Part shown: positions 7,622 to 15,339 of the stretch, one piece after another
Layout of the letters: every line of letters starts with the position of its first letter
How positions within the stretch are numbered: the first letter of the stretch is position 1
The notes under the pieces: model-generated
Told to the model about the DNA's origin: nothing
Database searches by the model: none
The model's input: only the letters and a program-made list of their open reading frames with translations
Program-made: the position numbers and the translations under genes
Source: DATGZX01 sp035296965
Lineage (GTDB): Bacteria > Planctomycetota > Planctomycetia > Gemmatales > Gemmataceae
Length of the DNA stretch: 32,222 nt
Assembly: GCA_035296965.1 (NCBI GenBank)
Contig: DATGZX010000261.1
Span: 1 to 32,222, forward strand
Direction of reading: 5' to 3'

Positions 7622-7939
7622 CTACTTCTGCAGGCTACGAATGTACGACACCACCATCTTCACCTGATCAGGCGTCAAACTCTTGGCCACGCCGGCGTGC
7701 TTCGGTTTTTCCGTAACGGCTTTGGCCAGGTCGTCATCCGACAGCTTCTTGGCTTCGTCGGAAACCAGGCTCGGAATCTTGGCTGCGGGTTTGCCCGCTG
7801 CGTCCGCTCCGTGGCAGGCTGCGCATTTTGCTTTGTAGATCGTCGCTCCGTCATCGGCGGCCCAGGACAGATTGGGGATCAGAATGAAAAGGGCTACCGC
7901 AATGGTCATCACTAGCATCACCAACTTTGTCGTCTTCAT
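7622..7939 (-). CDS. Small monoheme cytochrome c, exported
   Basis: A 105-aa protein with a signal peptide (basic M-K-T-T-K, hydrophobic ~6-22, likely cleavage after S-W-A near residue 27), leaving a ~78-aa class I cytochrome with heme motif C39-A-A-C42-H43. The usual distal methionine (in a K-M-P-x motif) is not there; the equivalent place reads K-P-K-H81-A-G-V, and the only Met in the mature part, M95, is in the C-terminal helix. The axial ligand may therefore be His81. The ATG at 7939 is chosen because it opens the signal peptide; an AAGGAG lies about 13 nt upstream. An intrinsic terminator closes the gene. Upstream are two CRP/FNR-type palindromes shared with the divergent small membrane protein gene. 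Probably a soluble periplasmic electron carrier. Confidence 0.9.
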   Translation of the reverse strand: MKTTKLVMLVMTIAVALFILIPNLSWAADDGATIYKAKCAACHGADAAGKPAAKIPSLVSDEAKKLSDDDLAKAVTEKPKHAGVAKSLTPDQVKMVVSYIRSLQK

Positions 7940-8120
7940 GATCTCTTTTCTTCTCCTTGTAAAGTTTTGCAACTCAATCGAATCAGCGGTTCTTCTCGCA
8001 GTCGTCCATGTGTTGCGAAAGTCACCACCCATGCAATCCTCTAAAAACCGAATGTAAGAGAACTCAGCAGCTCGGGTGCTGCCTAGTTGAGAGTTTCAAC
8101 GTTTAGGGATAACACTCGCA

Positions 8121-8134
8121 GTGATCCACGTCAC
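8121..8134. promoter_or_regulatory. CRP/FNR-family operator, cytochrome c side
   Basis: GTGA-TCCACG-TCAC matches the CRP/FNR-family half-site pattern GTGA-N6-TCAC exactly. It lies about 180 bp upstream of the cytochrome c start in the divergent 7940-8271 region, which contains no gene. It is one of four such palindromes in the window, all of which end in GTCAC after the central spacer or share its last base. Confidence 0.55.
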
Positions 8135-8208
8135 CCTCAGTTGTGACCTTTGTGGATGTGCCTGTGCGTGCTCAAGTAACCGGCTGAGCACTTTGGTCAC
8201 ATCCACGG

Positions 8209-8222
8209 GTGACTGCCGTCAC
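8209..8222. promoter_or_regulatory. CRP/FNR-family operator before the small membrane protein / asnA
   Basis: GTGA-CTGCCG-TCAC, followed by A. Its centre (8215.5) is 41.5 bp from a start site predicted at about 8257, and a -10-like GACAAT sits at 8245-8250. That is the geometry of a class II activator site. The ATG of the downstream gene is at 8272. Confidence 0.6.
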
Positions 8223-8271
8223 AGCGTCGCATTTAGCCAGGAGAGACAATCTCAGGCAGCGAGGTGAGCCT

Positions 8272-8520
8272 ATGCCAATTCTCGTAATGGGTATGCTCGC
8301 GTTGATCGTATTTGGCCTGATCGGAATCCTGCTGCTGCTTGCGGTAGTTCTGGAGCATTCCACCGCCGCCCGAGCAGCCAAAACTGCCCACTCACAGCCT
8401 GTGACTTTCGGTGCCGCACCCGCGCCTAATCCGAGCTTCGATGGCGCGCGCGGCGAAGGTGCGCCGACAGAAAACCAGTCCCCAAAGGAGAAAGTTCATG
8501 AGCACGCTTGTGCTAGATAA
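8272..8520 (+). CDS. Small single-pass membrane protein upstream of asnA
   Basis: An 82-aa protein starting M-P-I-L-V-M-G-M-L-A-L, with one strong hydrophobic helix (about residues 2-27) rich in Leu/Ile, followed by a hydrophilic, Ala/Pro/Glu-rich tail with no recognised domain. The start at 8272 is supported by GAGGTGA 5 nt upstream. The last 23 bp overlap the asnA start, so the two are probably co-transcribed and coupled. A CRP/FNR-type operator sits about 50 bp upstream at class II spacing. I do not recognise the family. It could be a small regulatory or assembly membrane peptide. The coding call rests on the RBS, the helix and the overlap. Confidence 0.6.
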   Translation: MPILVMGMLALIVFGLIGILLLLAVVLEHSTAARAAKTAHSQPVTFGAAPAPNPSFDGARGEGAPTENQSPKEKVHEHACAR

Positions 8521-9646
8521 GGACAAGAAAGCCGACCTGGCTGGACCGGGAATCGGCGATTACAAGGAATTGGAAAAAATTCTGCCCCGAGGTTACCGCT
8601 CCCTGCTAACGCCGAAAGAGACGCAGCAGGCCATCTTCCAGGTGAAGCGCTATATCGAAGACAACCTGTGCAAGCAACTCGGCCTGATGATGGTCGAAGT
8701 GCCGCTTATCGTGGACGTGGAGAGCGGGGTCAACGACATGCTGGATCGCGACGGGTCGCGCACCCCGATTCAGTTCCATATCTCGAATGATCGCGACCTG
8801 CATCCCATCGACGTGCAAGTGGTGCAAGCTGCGACGAAGTGGAAGCGGGTCGCGCTCAAGCAATTCGATTGCAAAGTTGGCGAAGGCATCTGCACCGACA
8901 TGCGCGCCGTGCGCAAGGACTATTTCCTGGATCACGACCATTCCGCCTACGTCGATCAGTGGGACTGGGAGCGCACCATTACCGCTGAACAGCGCAACCT
9001 TGAGTTCCTGAAGTCGATTATCGGCAAGATCTGGAAAGTAATTGTCGGAGCGGAGAAGTTTGCCCAATCGCTGTTCCCGCAATTGAAAGATTTTCGCTAT
9101 CCCGATCTGCCGGAAGAGTTGAAGTTCTTGCACGCCGAAGAACTTCTCGATATGTATCCTGACCTCCCGCGCAAGCAGCGCGAGACCGCGGTGCTGCAGA
9201 AGTTCCCGGCGATCTTCATTGTTGGGATTGGCTGGCCGTTGAAGGACGGCTATCCTCACGAGATGCGCGCCGCCGACTACGACGACTGGGTGACTGACAC
9301 GCACGATCAAACCGGCAAAGACACGCATGGACTGAATGGCGACATCCTGGTATGGAATCCCGTTACCCAGCGGCGTCATGAACTGACCTCGATGGGCGTC
9401 CGGGTCACGGCCGAAACCCTGAAAAAGCAGCTCACGCTGTCCAAGCAGCTGGACTTCATGAAACTGCCGTATCACCAGGCGATCCTGAACGATCAGATTC
9501 CACTCTCGATCGGCGGCGGAATCGGACAGTCGCGCACTTTGATGCTGCTGCTCCGCAAAGCTCATCTTGGAGAAGTCAGCGTCACGGTGTGGCCGAAGAT
9601 CCTGAAGGAGATGTGCGCGGGCAAGAATATCTTTGTGCTGGAGTAG
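8498..9646 (+). CDS. asnA: Aspartate-ammonia ligase (asparagine synthetase A)
   Basis: A 382-aa protein of the AsnA family, which makes asparagine from aspartate, ammonia and ATP with an aminoacyl-tRNA-synthetase class II fold. Recognisable segments are M-M-V-E-V-P-L-I-V-D near the start, D-Q-W-D-W-E-R in the middle (the active-site region), and the C-terminal motif S-I-G-G-G-I-G-Q-S-R, the class II motif 3-like ATP-binding arginine segment. E. coli AsnA is about 330 aa, so this one is somewhat longer with insertions. The ATG at 8498 is preceded by AAAGGAG at good spacing; the in-frame upstream extension is unsupported and overlaps the small membrane protein gene. The shared operator implies asparagine synthesis is tied to the same CRP/FNR-type control. 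Confidence 0.95.
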   Translation: MSTLVLDKDKKADLAGPGIGDYKELEKILPRGYRSLLTPKETQQAIFQVKRYIEDNLCKQLGLMMVEVPLIVDVESGVNDMLDRDGSRTPIQFHISNDRDLHPIDVQVVQAATKWKRVALKQFDCKVGEGICTDMRAVRKDYFLDHDHSAYVDQWDWERTITAEQRNLEFLKSIIGKIWKVIVGAEKFAQSLFPQLKDFRYPDLPEELKFLHAEELLDMYPDLPRKQRETAVLQKFPAIFIVGIGWPLKDGYPHEMRAADYDDWVTDTHDQTGKDTHGLNGDILVWNPVTQRRHELTSMGVRVTAETLKKQLTLSKQLDFMKLPYHQAILNDQIPLSIGGGIGQSRTLMLLLRKAHLGEVSVTVWPKILKEMCAGKNIFVLE

Positions 9647-9752
9647 GTTACAGCGCATGCCGCCGGAACGCTGGGCACGGTTTCTTGTCGATTCCTCTGT
9701 GCCAACAGTCTAGAATGGTTCGGTGAGATGAGGCGGAGGGAGCTTCTTCCCC

Positions 9753-12572
9753 ATGGCCAGCCGAGCGTCAGGTCAGGCTTCTCTCGTCGGTATCGAGCTG
9801 GGCCACTACCGCATCGTCGAGAAGATCGGTGCCGGCGGCATGGGAGAAGTCTACCGCGCCCGCGACGAGCACCTCGACCGTGATGTTGCCATCAAGGTGC
9901 TTCCGCCGGGCACGCTCATCGACGAATCTGCCCGCAAGCACTTCCACAAAGAAGCTCTGATTCTCTCGCAGCTCAATCATCCCAATGTCGCCACCATTCA
10001 CGACTTCGACACGCAACAGGGGGTCGACTTCCTGGTGATGGAGTACATCCCCGGGATCACACTCAACGTGAAGCTGGCTGGCGGACCGCTGCCAGAAAAG
10101 GAGGTTCTCCACCTCGGAGTGCAACTCGCGGAAGGCTTGGCCGCAGCGCAGGAGCACGGGATCGTTCATCGCGACCTCAAGCCCGGCAACTTACAGGTTG
10201 CGAGCGACGGACGGCTGAAGATTATGGACTTTGGGCTGGCAAAGCTGCGACGTCCAGTCACGGCGAGTGCCGCGACGGAGAGTTTCAGCGAAACGCAAGC
10301 GATGGCCGGGACACTGCCCTACATGGCGCCGGAGCAGTTGCTGGGCGGAGAGGTGGATGCCCGGACGGATATTCACGACGCCGGAGCGGTGCTGTACGAA
10401 ATGGCGACAGGTCAGCGACCGTTCGGCAAGTTGGAGCATGCGCAACTAATCAGTGCCATTCTGCAGCAGGCACCGTCGCCGCCCGGGCAGCTCAACCCCC
10501 AGGTGTCTTCGGAGTTAGAGTGGATCATCGGAAAGTGCCTCGAGAAGGAACCCGAGAACCGGTACCAGTCGGCCAAAGAGCTGGCGATTGATCTCCGACG
10601 GCTGCTCACACCGAGCGCGGTTAGATCGGTCGAAGCCCCCGTAGCGGGCAGGAAACTTTGGAAGGTTCTGGTTCCCGCTGCCCTGCTGCTTGTCGCTGCC
10701 ATTGCGGGAACGTTGTACTTCCGCTCGCGCCAGGCCACGACCCACCTGACCGACAAGGACATCATTGTTCTTTCTGATTTCGGCAACAAAACGGGCGAAC
10801 CGGTGTTCGACGACACGCTGCGGCAGGGGCTGTCGGCACAACTGGAGCAGTCGCCGTTTCTAAGCTTGCTTTCTGACGAGCGCATCGCGCAGACGCTGGC
10901 TCTGATGGCGCAGCCTAAAGATGCCAGGCTTACACGCGAGTTGGCCCACGAAGTCTGCCAGCGCACGGCTAGCGCCGCCACCATTGAAGGCTCGATTTCC
11001 AGTCTGGGCAGCCAGTATGTCGTGGGGCTAAAGGCGGTGAACTGCCGCAGCGGCGATGTCCTAACAAACGAGCAGACCACGGCCACCGGCAAGGAGCAGG
11101 TGCTGAAAGCGCTGGGCGAGGCGGCGACGAAAATGCGCGAGAAGCTGGGCGAATCGCTGGCCTCCGTGCAGAAGTATGACGCGCCAGCGGACAACGTGAC
11201 CACGCCATCGCTAGAGGCGCTGCAGGCTTACAGCCTGGGCTACCAGGCAATGGAGGAGAGACAGGATTACGCTGCCGCTGTTCCTTTGTTCCAGCGGGCC
11301 ACCAGCCTGGACCCCAACTTTGCCATGGCATACGCGCGTCTGGGAGCAACCTACGGCAACCTGGGCGAAAGCACCCGTTCCGCCGAGAATACTCGCAAGG
11401 CCTACGAGCTGCGCGAACGGGTAAGCGAGCGCGAAAAGTTTTACATCGCCTCGCACTATGAACATTGGGTCACCGGGAACCTGGAGGCAGCGCGCAAGAC
11501 CTATGAATTGTGGGCGCAGACCTACCCGCGCGACGACATTCCGCCCGGCAATCTAAGGAGCATCTACGGCGTTCTTGGCGATTACGATAAGGCCCTCGCT
11601 CGGGCACAAGAGGCGATGAAGCTCGATCCTGGAAGTGGGATCAATTACGGGCTTCTCGTCTGGGCGTATTTGCAGGTCAATCGTCTGGACGAAGCCAGAG
11701 CCACGGCACAGGAAGCGCAAGCCCACAATCTGGATAATCCACAGATTCACTTCTCCCTTTACGGCATTGATTTCCTGCAGCACGATGCGGCAGGAATGGA
11801 GCGTGAGGCAGCTGGGCTGATGGGAAAGCGCGGATGGGAAGAGGATATGCTCGCCATCGAATCCGACGCGGCCGCTTATGGCGGGCAGTTTGCCAAAGCG
11901 CGGGAGCTGACGCGGCGCGCGTCCGACTCGGCCCAACGCGCAGATGAGAAAGAGACGGCGGCGAGCTACGAGGCGGAAGCTGCAGTGCGTGGGGCGCTGG
12001 TAGGAAACATGAGCCAGGCAAAGCAGCAGGCCCAGGCGGCGCTCGCTCTCTCGACCGGCGTAAATGTTGAAGCGTGGTCTGCGATTGCGCTGGGTCTGGC
12101 GGGTTACGCCCCTCAATCCACGCGGCTGGCCGCCGACCTAGCCAAGCGCTTCCCCGAAGACACGATCGTACAGTTCGAATACCTGCCCATGATCCACGCG
12201 GCCGCTGCTCTCCAAAGCGGCAGCGCCAACAAGGCCATCGAAGCGCTCGCCCCGGCTGCGCCCTATGAACTCGGGTCGATCGGGGTGGGCTCTCTCTACC
12301 CCGTCTATCTGCGTGGCGACGCTTATCTGGCGGCGCACCAAGGCAGCGCCGCGGCCGCCGAATTCCAGAAGATTCTCGACCACGCCTGGGTGGTGCTGAA
12401 CGAGCCCATCGGCGCACTGGCGCACTTAGGACTGGCACGTGCCTACGCGATGCAAGGCGACACCGCCAAAGGTAAGAGTGCCTATCAGGATTTCCTTACC
12501 CTCTGGAAAGACGCCGACCCCAACATCCCCATCCTGAAGCAAGCCAAAGCGGAATACGCGAAGCTGCAATAG
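9753..12572 (+). CDS. Serine/threonine protein kinase with membrane helix and TPR C-terminus
   Basis: A 939-aa protein. Kinase domain (~18-290): G-loop G-A-G-G-M-G-E-V (26-33), VAIK lysine K48, catalytic loop H139-R-D141-L-K-P-G-N146, DFG at 159-161, and an A-P-E at 192-194, so all catalytic residues are present. A transmembrane helix (~303-323) separates it from an outer region: a FlgO/TolB-like alpha/beta segment (~335-470) and then TPR-like helical repeats (~485-930). This layout (PknB-type kinase, TM helix, long TPR sensor) is very common in Acidobacteriota. The sub-domain VI-VIII region has D-I-H-D-A-G where D-x-x-x-L-G is usual. A GGAGGGAG lies 13-15 nt before the ATG, rather far. The ligand is unknown; the gene stands alone. 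Confidence 0.92.
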   Translation: MASRASGQASLVGIELGHYRIVEKIGAGGMGEVYRARDEHLDRDVAIKVLPPGTLIDESARKHFHKEALILSQLNHPNVATIHDFDTQQGVDFLVMEYIPGITLNVKLAGGPLPEKEVLHLGVQLAEGLAAAQEHGIVHRDLKPGNLQVASDGRLKIMDFGLAKLRRPVTASAATESFSETQAMAGTLPYMAPEQLLGGEVDARTDIHDAGAVLYEMATGQRPFGKLEHAQLISAILQQAPSPPGQLNPQVSSELEWIIGKCLEKEPENRYQSAKELAIDLRRLLTPSAVRSVEAPVAGRKLWKVLVPAALLLVAAIAGTLYFRSRQATTHLTDKDIIVLSDFGNKTGEPVFDDTLRQGLSAQLEQSPFLSLLSDERIAQTLALMAQPKDARLTRELAHEVCQRTASAATIEGSISSLGSQYVVGLKAVNCRSGDVLTNEQTTATGKEQVLKALGEAATKMREKLGESLASVQKYDAPADNVTTPSLEALQAYSLGYQAMEERQDYAAAVPLFQRATSLDPNFAMAYARLGATYGNLGESTRSAENTRKAYELRERVSEREKFYIASHYEHWVTGNLEAARKTYELWAQTYPRDDIPPGNLRSIYGVLGDYDKALARAQEAMKLDPGSGINYGLLVWAYLQVNRLDEARATAQEAQAHNLDNPQIHFSLYGIDFLQHDAAGMEREAAGLMGKRGWEEDMLAIESDAAAYGGQFAKARELTRRASDSAQRADEKETAASYEAEAAVRGALVGNMSQAKQQAQAALALSTGVNVEAWSAIALGLAGYAPQSTRLAADLAKRFPEDTIVQFEYLPMIHAAAALQSGSANKAIEALAPAAPYELGSIGVGSLYPVYLRGDAYLAAHQGSAAAAEFQKILDHAWVVLNEPIGALAHLGLARAYAMQGDTAKGKSAYQDFLTLWKDADPNIPILKQAKAEYAKLQ

Positions 12573-12593
12573 CTGAAGAAAGTTGTTCCTCGT

Positions 12594-12624
12594 CGTTTAC
12601 CGTTGCCGATCGTTGCTGTAAACG
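12594..12624. terminator. Hairpin after the kinase gene, weak
   Basis: CGTTTAC at 12594-12600 pairs with GTAAACG at 12618-12624 around a 17-nt loop, 22 bp past the kinase stop. No T-run follows, so termination is only a possibility. Confidence 0.25.
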
Positions 12625-12732
12625 GCGTTCACACGCGCCTATTTCTCACTACCGCGGCCGACGAACTCAGGGACCAAATTGGCCAGGCGTCCCCTTTTGG
12701 GATGAGCTTCGACCGGGCGCTCACTTTCACGA

Positions 12733-12761
12733 TTGAATGCGCGCGATTTTACTTTTATACT
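12733..12761 (+). promoter_or_regulatory. Sigma-70-type promoter of pckA
   Basis: TTGAAT (12733-12738), a spacer of exactly 17 bp, then TATACT (12756-12761). The predicted start near 12768 gives a 40-nt leader to the pckA ATG at 12808. The spacer is part of an AT-rich island in otherwise GC-rich DNA. Both hexamers and the spacing fit the housekeeping consensus. Confidence 0.65.
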
Positions 12762-12807
12762 GGGAAATTGTCATATCCGCACTGCCTGTTCGCTGGAGAA
12801 TCGACCT

Positions 12808-14442
12808 ATGAAGGAAACTGCAACCAAACCCCCGTCGCACGAAGACAGTCTTAAACATCTCGGCCTGGACAACCTCGGCCAGGTCTATTGGGATTTGCCC
12901 ACGTCGGCGCTTTACGAAGAGGCCATTCGCCGCTATGAAGCAAACTTGAGTCATCTGGGGCCGCTGGTCGTGCGCACCGGACAATACACCGGCCGTTTGC
13001 CGAAAGACAAGTTTTTCGTCCGCGAACCCTCGAGCGAAAGCAAAATCTGCTGGGGCAAAATCAATCGCCCTCTGGATGCGGACAAATTTGACGGGCTCAA
13101 ATCCAGGCTCTGCGCATATCTCCAGGGCAAAGATCTCTTCATCGAGAACTGCTACGCGGGGGCGGACGAACATTATCGCGTTCCCATTCGCGTCATCACC
13201 GAGCGAGCCACGGCCGCCCTGTTTGCCCGCACCATGTTTATCCGCGAACTGGACGTGGAAAAGCTGGCGCAACATGTGCCGGAGTTTACCGTGCTGCACG
13301 CTCCCAGTTTTCATGCCGACCCGGCCATTGACGGCACGCACTCGGAAGCCTTCGTGCTGGTGCACTTCGGAAAGAAATTGATTCTTATTGGCGGCACGGC
13401 CTACGCTGGTGAAATCAAGAAGTCGATTTTCACGGTGATGAATTACCTGCTGCCGCAAAAGGGCGTCATGGCCATGCACTGTTCCGCCAACTACGGCAGC
13501 GACGAAAATGACGTGGCCATTTTCTTTGGTTTGTCAGGCACGGGAAAAACCACGCTCTCTGCAGATCCCGACCGCACCTTGATTGGCGACGACGAACACG
13601 GCTGGAGCGATAGCGGCGCCTTCAATTTTGAAGGCGGCTGCTACGCCAAAGTCATCAAACTCTCGCGCGAAGGCGAGCCCGAAATTTACGAAACCACCCG
13701 GCGCTTCGGCACGATTCTCGAAAACGTTACCATGGATATGCGCACCCGGCACGTCAATCTGGATGACGCTTCGCTCACCGAAAACACCCGCGCCGCTTAT
13801 CCCATCACCCACATTCCGAACATGACGCGCAGCGGCAAAGCGGGACATCCGAAGCACATCATCATGCTCACTTGCGATGCCTTTGGCGTTCTTCCACCCG
13901 TGGCGCGTCTGACGCCAGCGCAGGCGATGTATCATTTCCTCGCCGGCTACACGGCGAAAGTTGCGGGCACGGAAGCTGGAATCAAGGAGCCGCAGGCCAC
14001 GTTCAGTCCCTGCTTCGGCGCGCCGTTCATGGCGTTGCCGCCCACGGTGTACGCCAAGCTACTCGGCGACAAAATCGCCAAGCACAAGGTGGATGTCTGG
14101 CTGATCAACACCGGCTGGAGCGGCGGTTCCTACGGACAAGGTCAAAGGATCAAACTCGGATTCACCCGCGCCATGGTCAAAGCCGTCCTCTCCGGCGCGC
14201 TTAAGGGTGCGGCCGCGAAACCCGATCCGGTTTTTGGATTTGCCGTGCCGCTGAAGTGTCCGGGCGTGCCTGACGAAATCATGGACCCGCGCAACACCTG
14301 GAAGGACAAGGCCGCCTATGATCGCAAGGCGGGCGAATTGGCCGTTCTGTTCGAGAAGAATTTCGCCGAGAATGCCAGTGATGCCTCCGCGGAAATCAAG
14401 GAGGCCGGTCCCAAACAACTAGCTCGCGGCAAGGCCATCTAA
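12808..14442 (+). CDS. pckA: Phosphoenolpyruvate carboxykinase (ATP)
   Basis: A 544-aa enzyme of the ATP-dependent PckA family, converting oxaloacetate plus ATP to phosphoenolpyruvate, the entry step of gluconeogenesis. It has the substrate-binding R-T-G-x-Y-T-G-R-L-P-K-D-K-F segment (~55-68), the kinase-1a loop G241-L-S-G-T-G-K-T-T-L, the metal-binding L-I-G-D-D-E-H-G-W just after it, and the late W-L-I-N-T-G-W-S-G-G region. Length matches the family (~540 aa). The ATG at 12808 has GGAG 9 nt upstream and gives the normal N-terminus; the in-frame extension to 12733 would start inside the -35 box and is rejected. It is monocistronic, with its own promoter and an inverted repeat downstream. Confidence 0.97.
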   Translation: MKETATKPPSHEDSLKHLGLDNLGQVYWDLPTSALYEEAIRRYEANLSHLGPLVVRTGQYTGRLPKDKFFVREPSSESKICWGKINRPLDADKFDGLKSRLCAYLQGKDLFIENCYAGADEHYRVPIRVITERATAALFARTMFIRELDVEKLAQHVPEFTVLHAPSFHADPAIDGTHSEAFVLVHFGKKLILIGGTAYAGEIKKSIFTVMNYLLPQKGVMAMHCSANYGSDENDVAIFFGLSGTGKTTLSADPDRTLIGDDEHGWSDSGAFNFEGGCYAKVIKLSREGEPEIYETTRRFGTILENVTMDMRTRHVNLDDASLTENTRAAYPITHIPNMTRSGKAGHPKHIIMLTCDAFGVLPPVARLTPAQAMYHFLAGYTAKVAGTEAGIKEPQATFSPCFGAPFMALPPTVYAKLLGDKIAKHKVDVWLINTGWSGGSYGQGQRIKLGFTRAMVKAVLSGALKGAAAKPDPVFGFAVPLKCPGVPDEIMDPRNTWKDKAAYDRKAGELAVLFEKNFAENASDASAEIKEAGPKQLARGKAI

Positions 14443-14521
14443 CTTGATCCTACCTCGGACATCCAAAACGCAGCGAAGCCTGTTGAACTTTGTAGAATGT
14501 AGTGACAAACCACCACGTGCC

Positions 14522-14600
14522 TGTCATTCCGAGCGAAGTCGAGGAACCTGCGGTTTGGCCGGCGCGAGCGAAAAAGCAGGTTTCTCGACTCGAAATGACA
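14522..14600. repeat. Imperfect palindromic intergenic repeat (REP/MITE-like)
   Basis: The left arm (14522-14551) starts TGTCATTCCGAGCGAAGTCG and runs to ACCTGC. The right arm (14576-14600), read in reverse complement, is TGTCATTTCGAG-TCGAG-AAACCTGC. The arms match except for a 5-nt insertion and two substitutions, around a ~24-nt centre, so the transcript can form a long hairpin. It lies 80 nt after pckA within a 310-bp gene-free gap, and could end its transcript or be a mobile palindromic repeat. No other copy occurs in this window. Confidence 0.75.
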
Positions 14601-14752
14601 ATGAGAAATTGAATGTCACTGCATTATGCAACGCTCAATAGGTCTGACGGAGTGCCAGGTTTTCCGCTCCTGCCAGTGCCGAATCATGGCTACCATCCCA
14701 TATGAGTTAGAATCCGGCACAGGAACGCGCTCACGCTTCGCAAGGCTTCGCT

Positions 14753-15241
14753 ATGATCGACATCGCTCGCCTGTTTCAAGCATTCCTTGCTCCCGCTCTC
14801 TTTGTTTCCGCAACCGCCTTGCTGGTGCTCTCGATCAACGTCCGGCTTATGGGGATCGTGAGCCGGTTGCGGCAATATGTGCACGCCAAGCATGATGCCG
14901 CCAAGAATAACCGCCTGCAAGAAGCTGAGGCCTACACCGCCCAGATCGGCTTGATCGAGCAACGTGCGGAAATGATCCGGCGCTGCTTCCTGCTGGTGCT
15001 TATTTCTCTTGCCGGGACGATCACGTCCTGTCTGCTTCTAGGCTTCGGTCTCTACTGGATACAAGCCGCGCACGCGGCTGTCGTGGTTTTTGTTCTAGCC
15101 ATGATCTGCTTGCTGGCGGGAACCTTCTACTACATTCACGAAGTAATCGTGGCCCTGAGTTCGGTGCACAGAGAGGCAAGCGATTTGCGCTTCATGGACC
15201 TCGGCCCCCAACCCGAGATCCGCCATCGCGACCCGCTCTGA
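14753..15241 (+). CDS. DUF2721-family membrane protein
   Basis: A 162-aa protein with an N-terminal helix (~10-34), a charged middle (R-L-R-Q-Y-V, then a helical stretch to residue ~75), and two further hydrophobic helices (~78-100 and ~105-128), followed by a short tail with H-R-E-A-S-D-L. Helix-charged-helix-helix and the S-R-L-R/I-E-Q-R segments fit DUF2721 membrane proteins, whose function is unknown. The ATG at 14753 follows an AAGG-containing leader. It is single-gene, flanked upstream by the palindromic repeat and downstream by the convergent NHL gene. Confidence 0.75.
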   Translation: MIDIARLFQAFLAPALFVSATALLVLSINVRLMGIVSRLRQYVHAKHDAAKNNRLQEAEAYTAQIGLIEQRAEMIRRCFLLVLISLAGTITSCLLLGFGLYWIQAAHAAVVVFVLAMICLLAGTFYYIHEVIVALSSVHREASDLRFMDLGPQPEIRHRDPL

Positions 15242-15339
15242 AGGATTTCCCGATGTCCCCAGCGATGGTTGTAACGCAACTCAGGCAGGAATCGTTGCGC
15301 GTCAGCGTGTGCAAGGCTCAGAGATCGGGTTCGGCGCGA

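Noticed and set aside
7908..8100. Sigma-54 -24/-12 promoter before the cytochrome c gene
   Set aside because: The best candidate (GGGTGGTGACTTTCGC) has a GG-GC distance off by one base.
8606..9658. 350-codon minus-strand open frame antisense to asnA
   Set aside because: High-GC codon bias of asnA opens the opposite frame; no start signal or recognisable protein.
10412..11203. Minus-strand frame inside the kinase gene
   Set aside because: It overlaps a catalytically complete kinase and TPR region; the product is low complexity, Ser/Arg-rich.
12603..12854. 83-codon plus-strand frame before pckA
   Set aside because: It spans the pckA promoter and start region in another frame; no RBS or domain.
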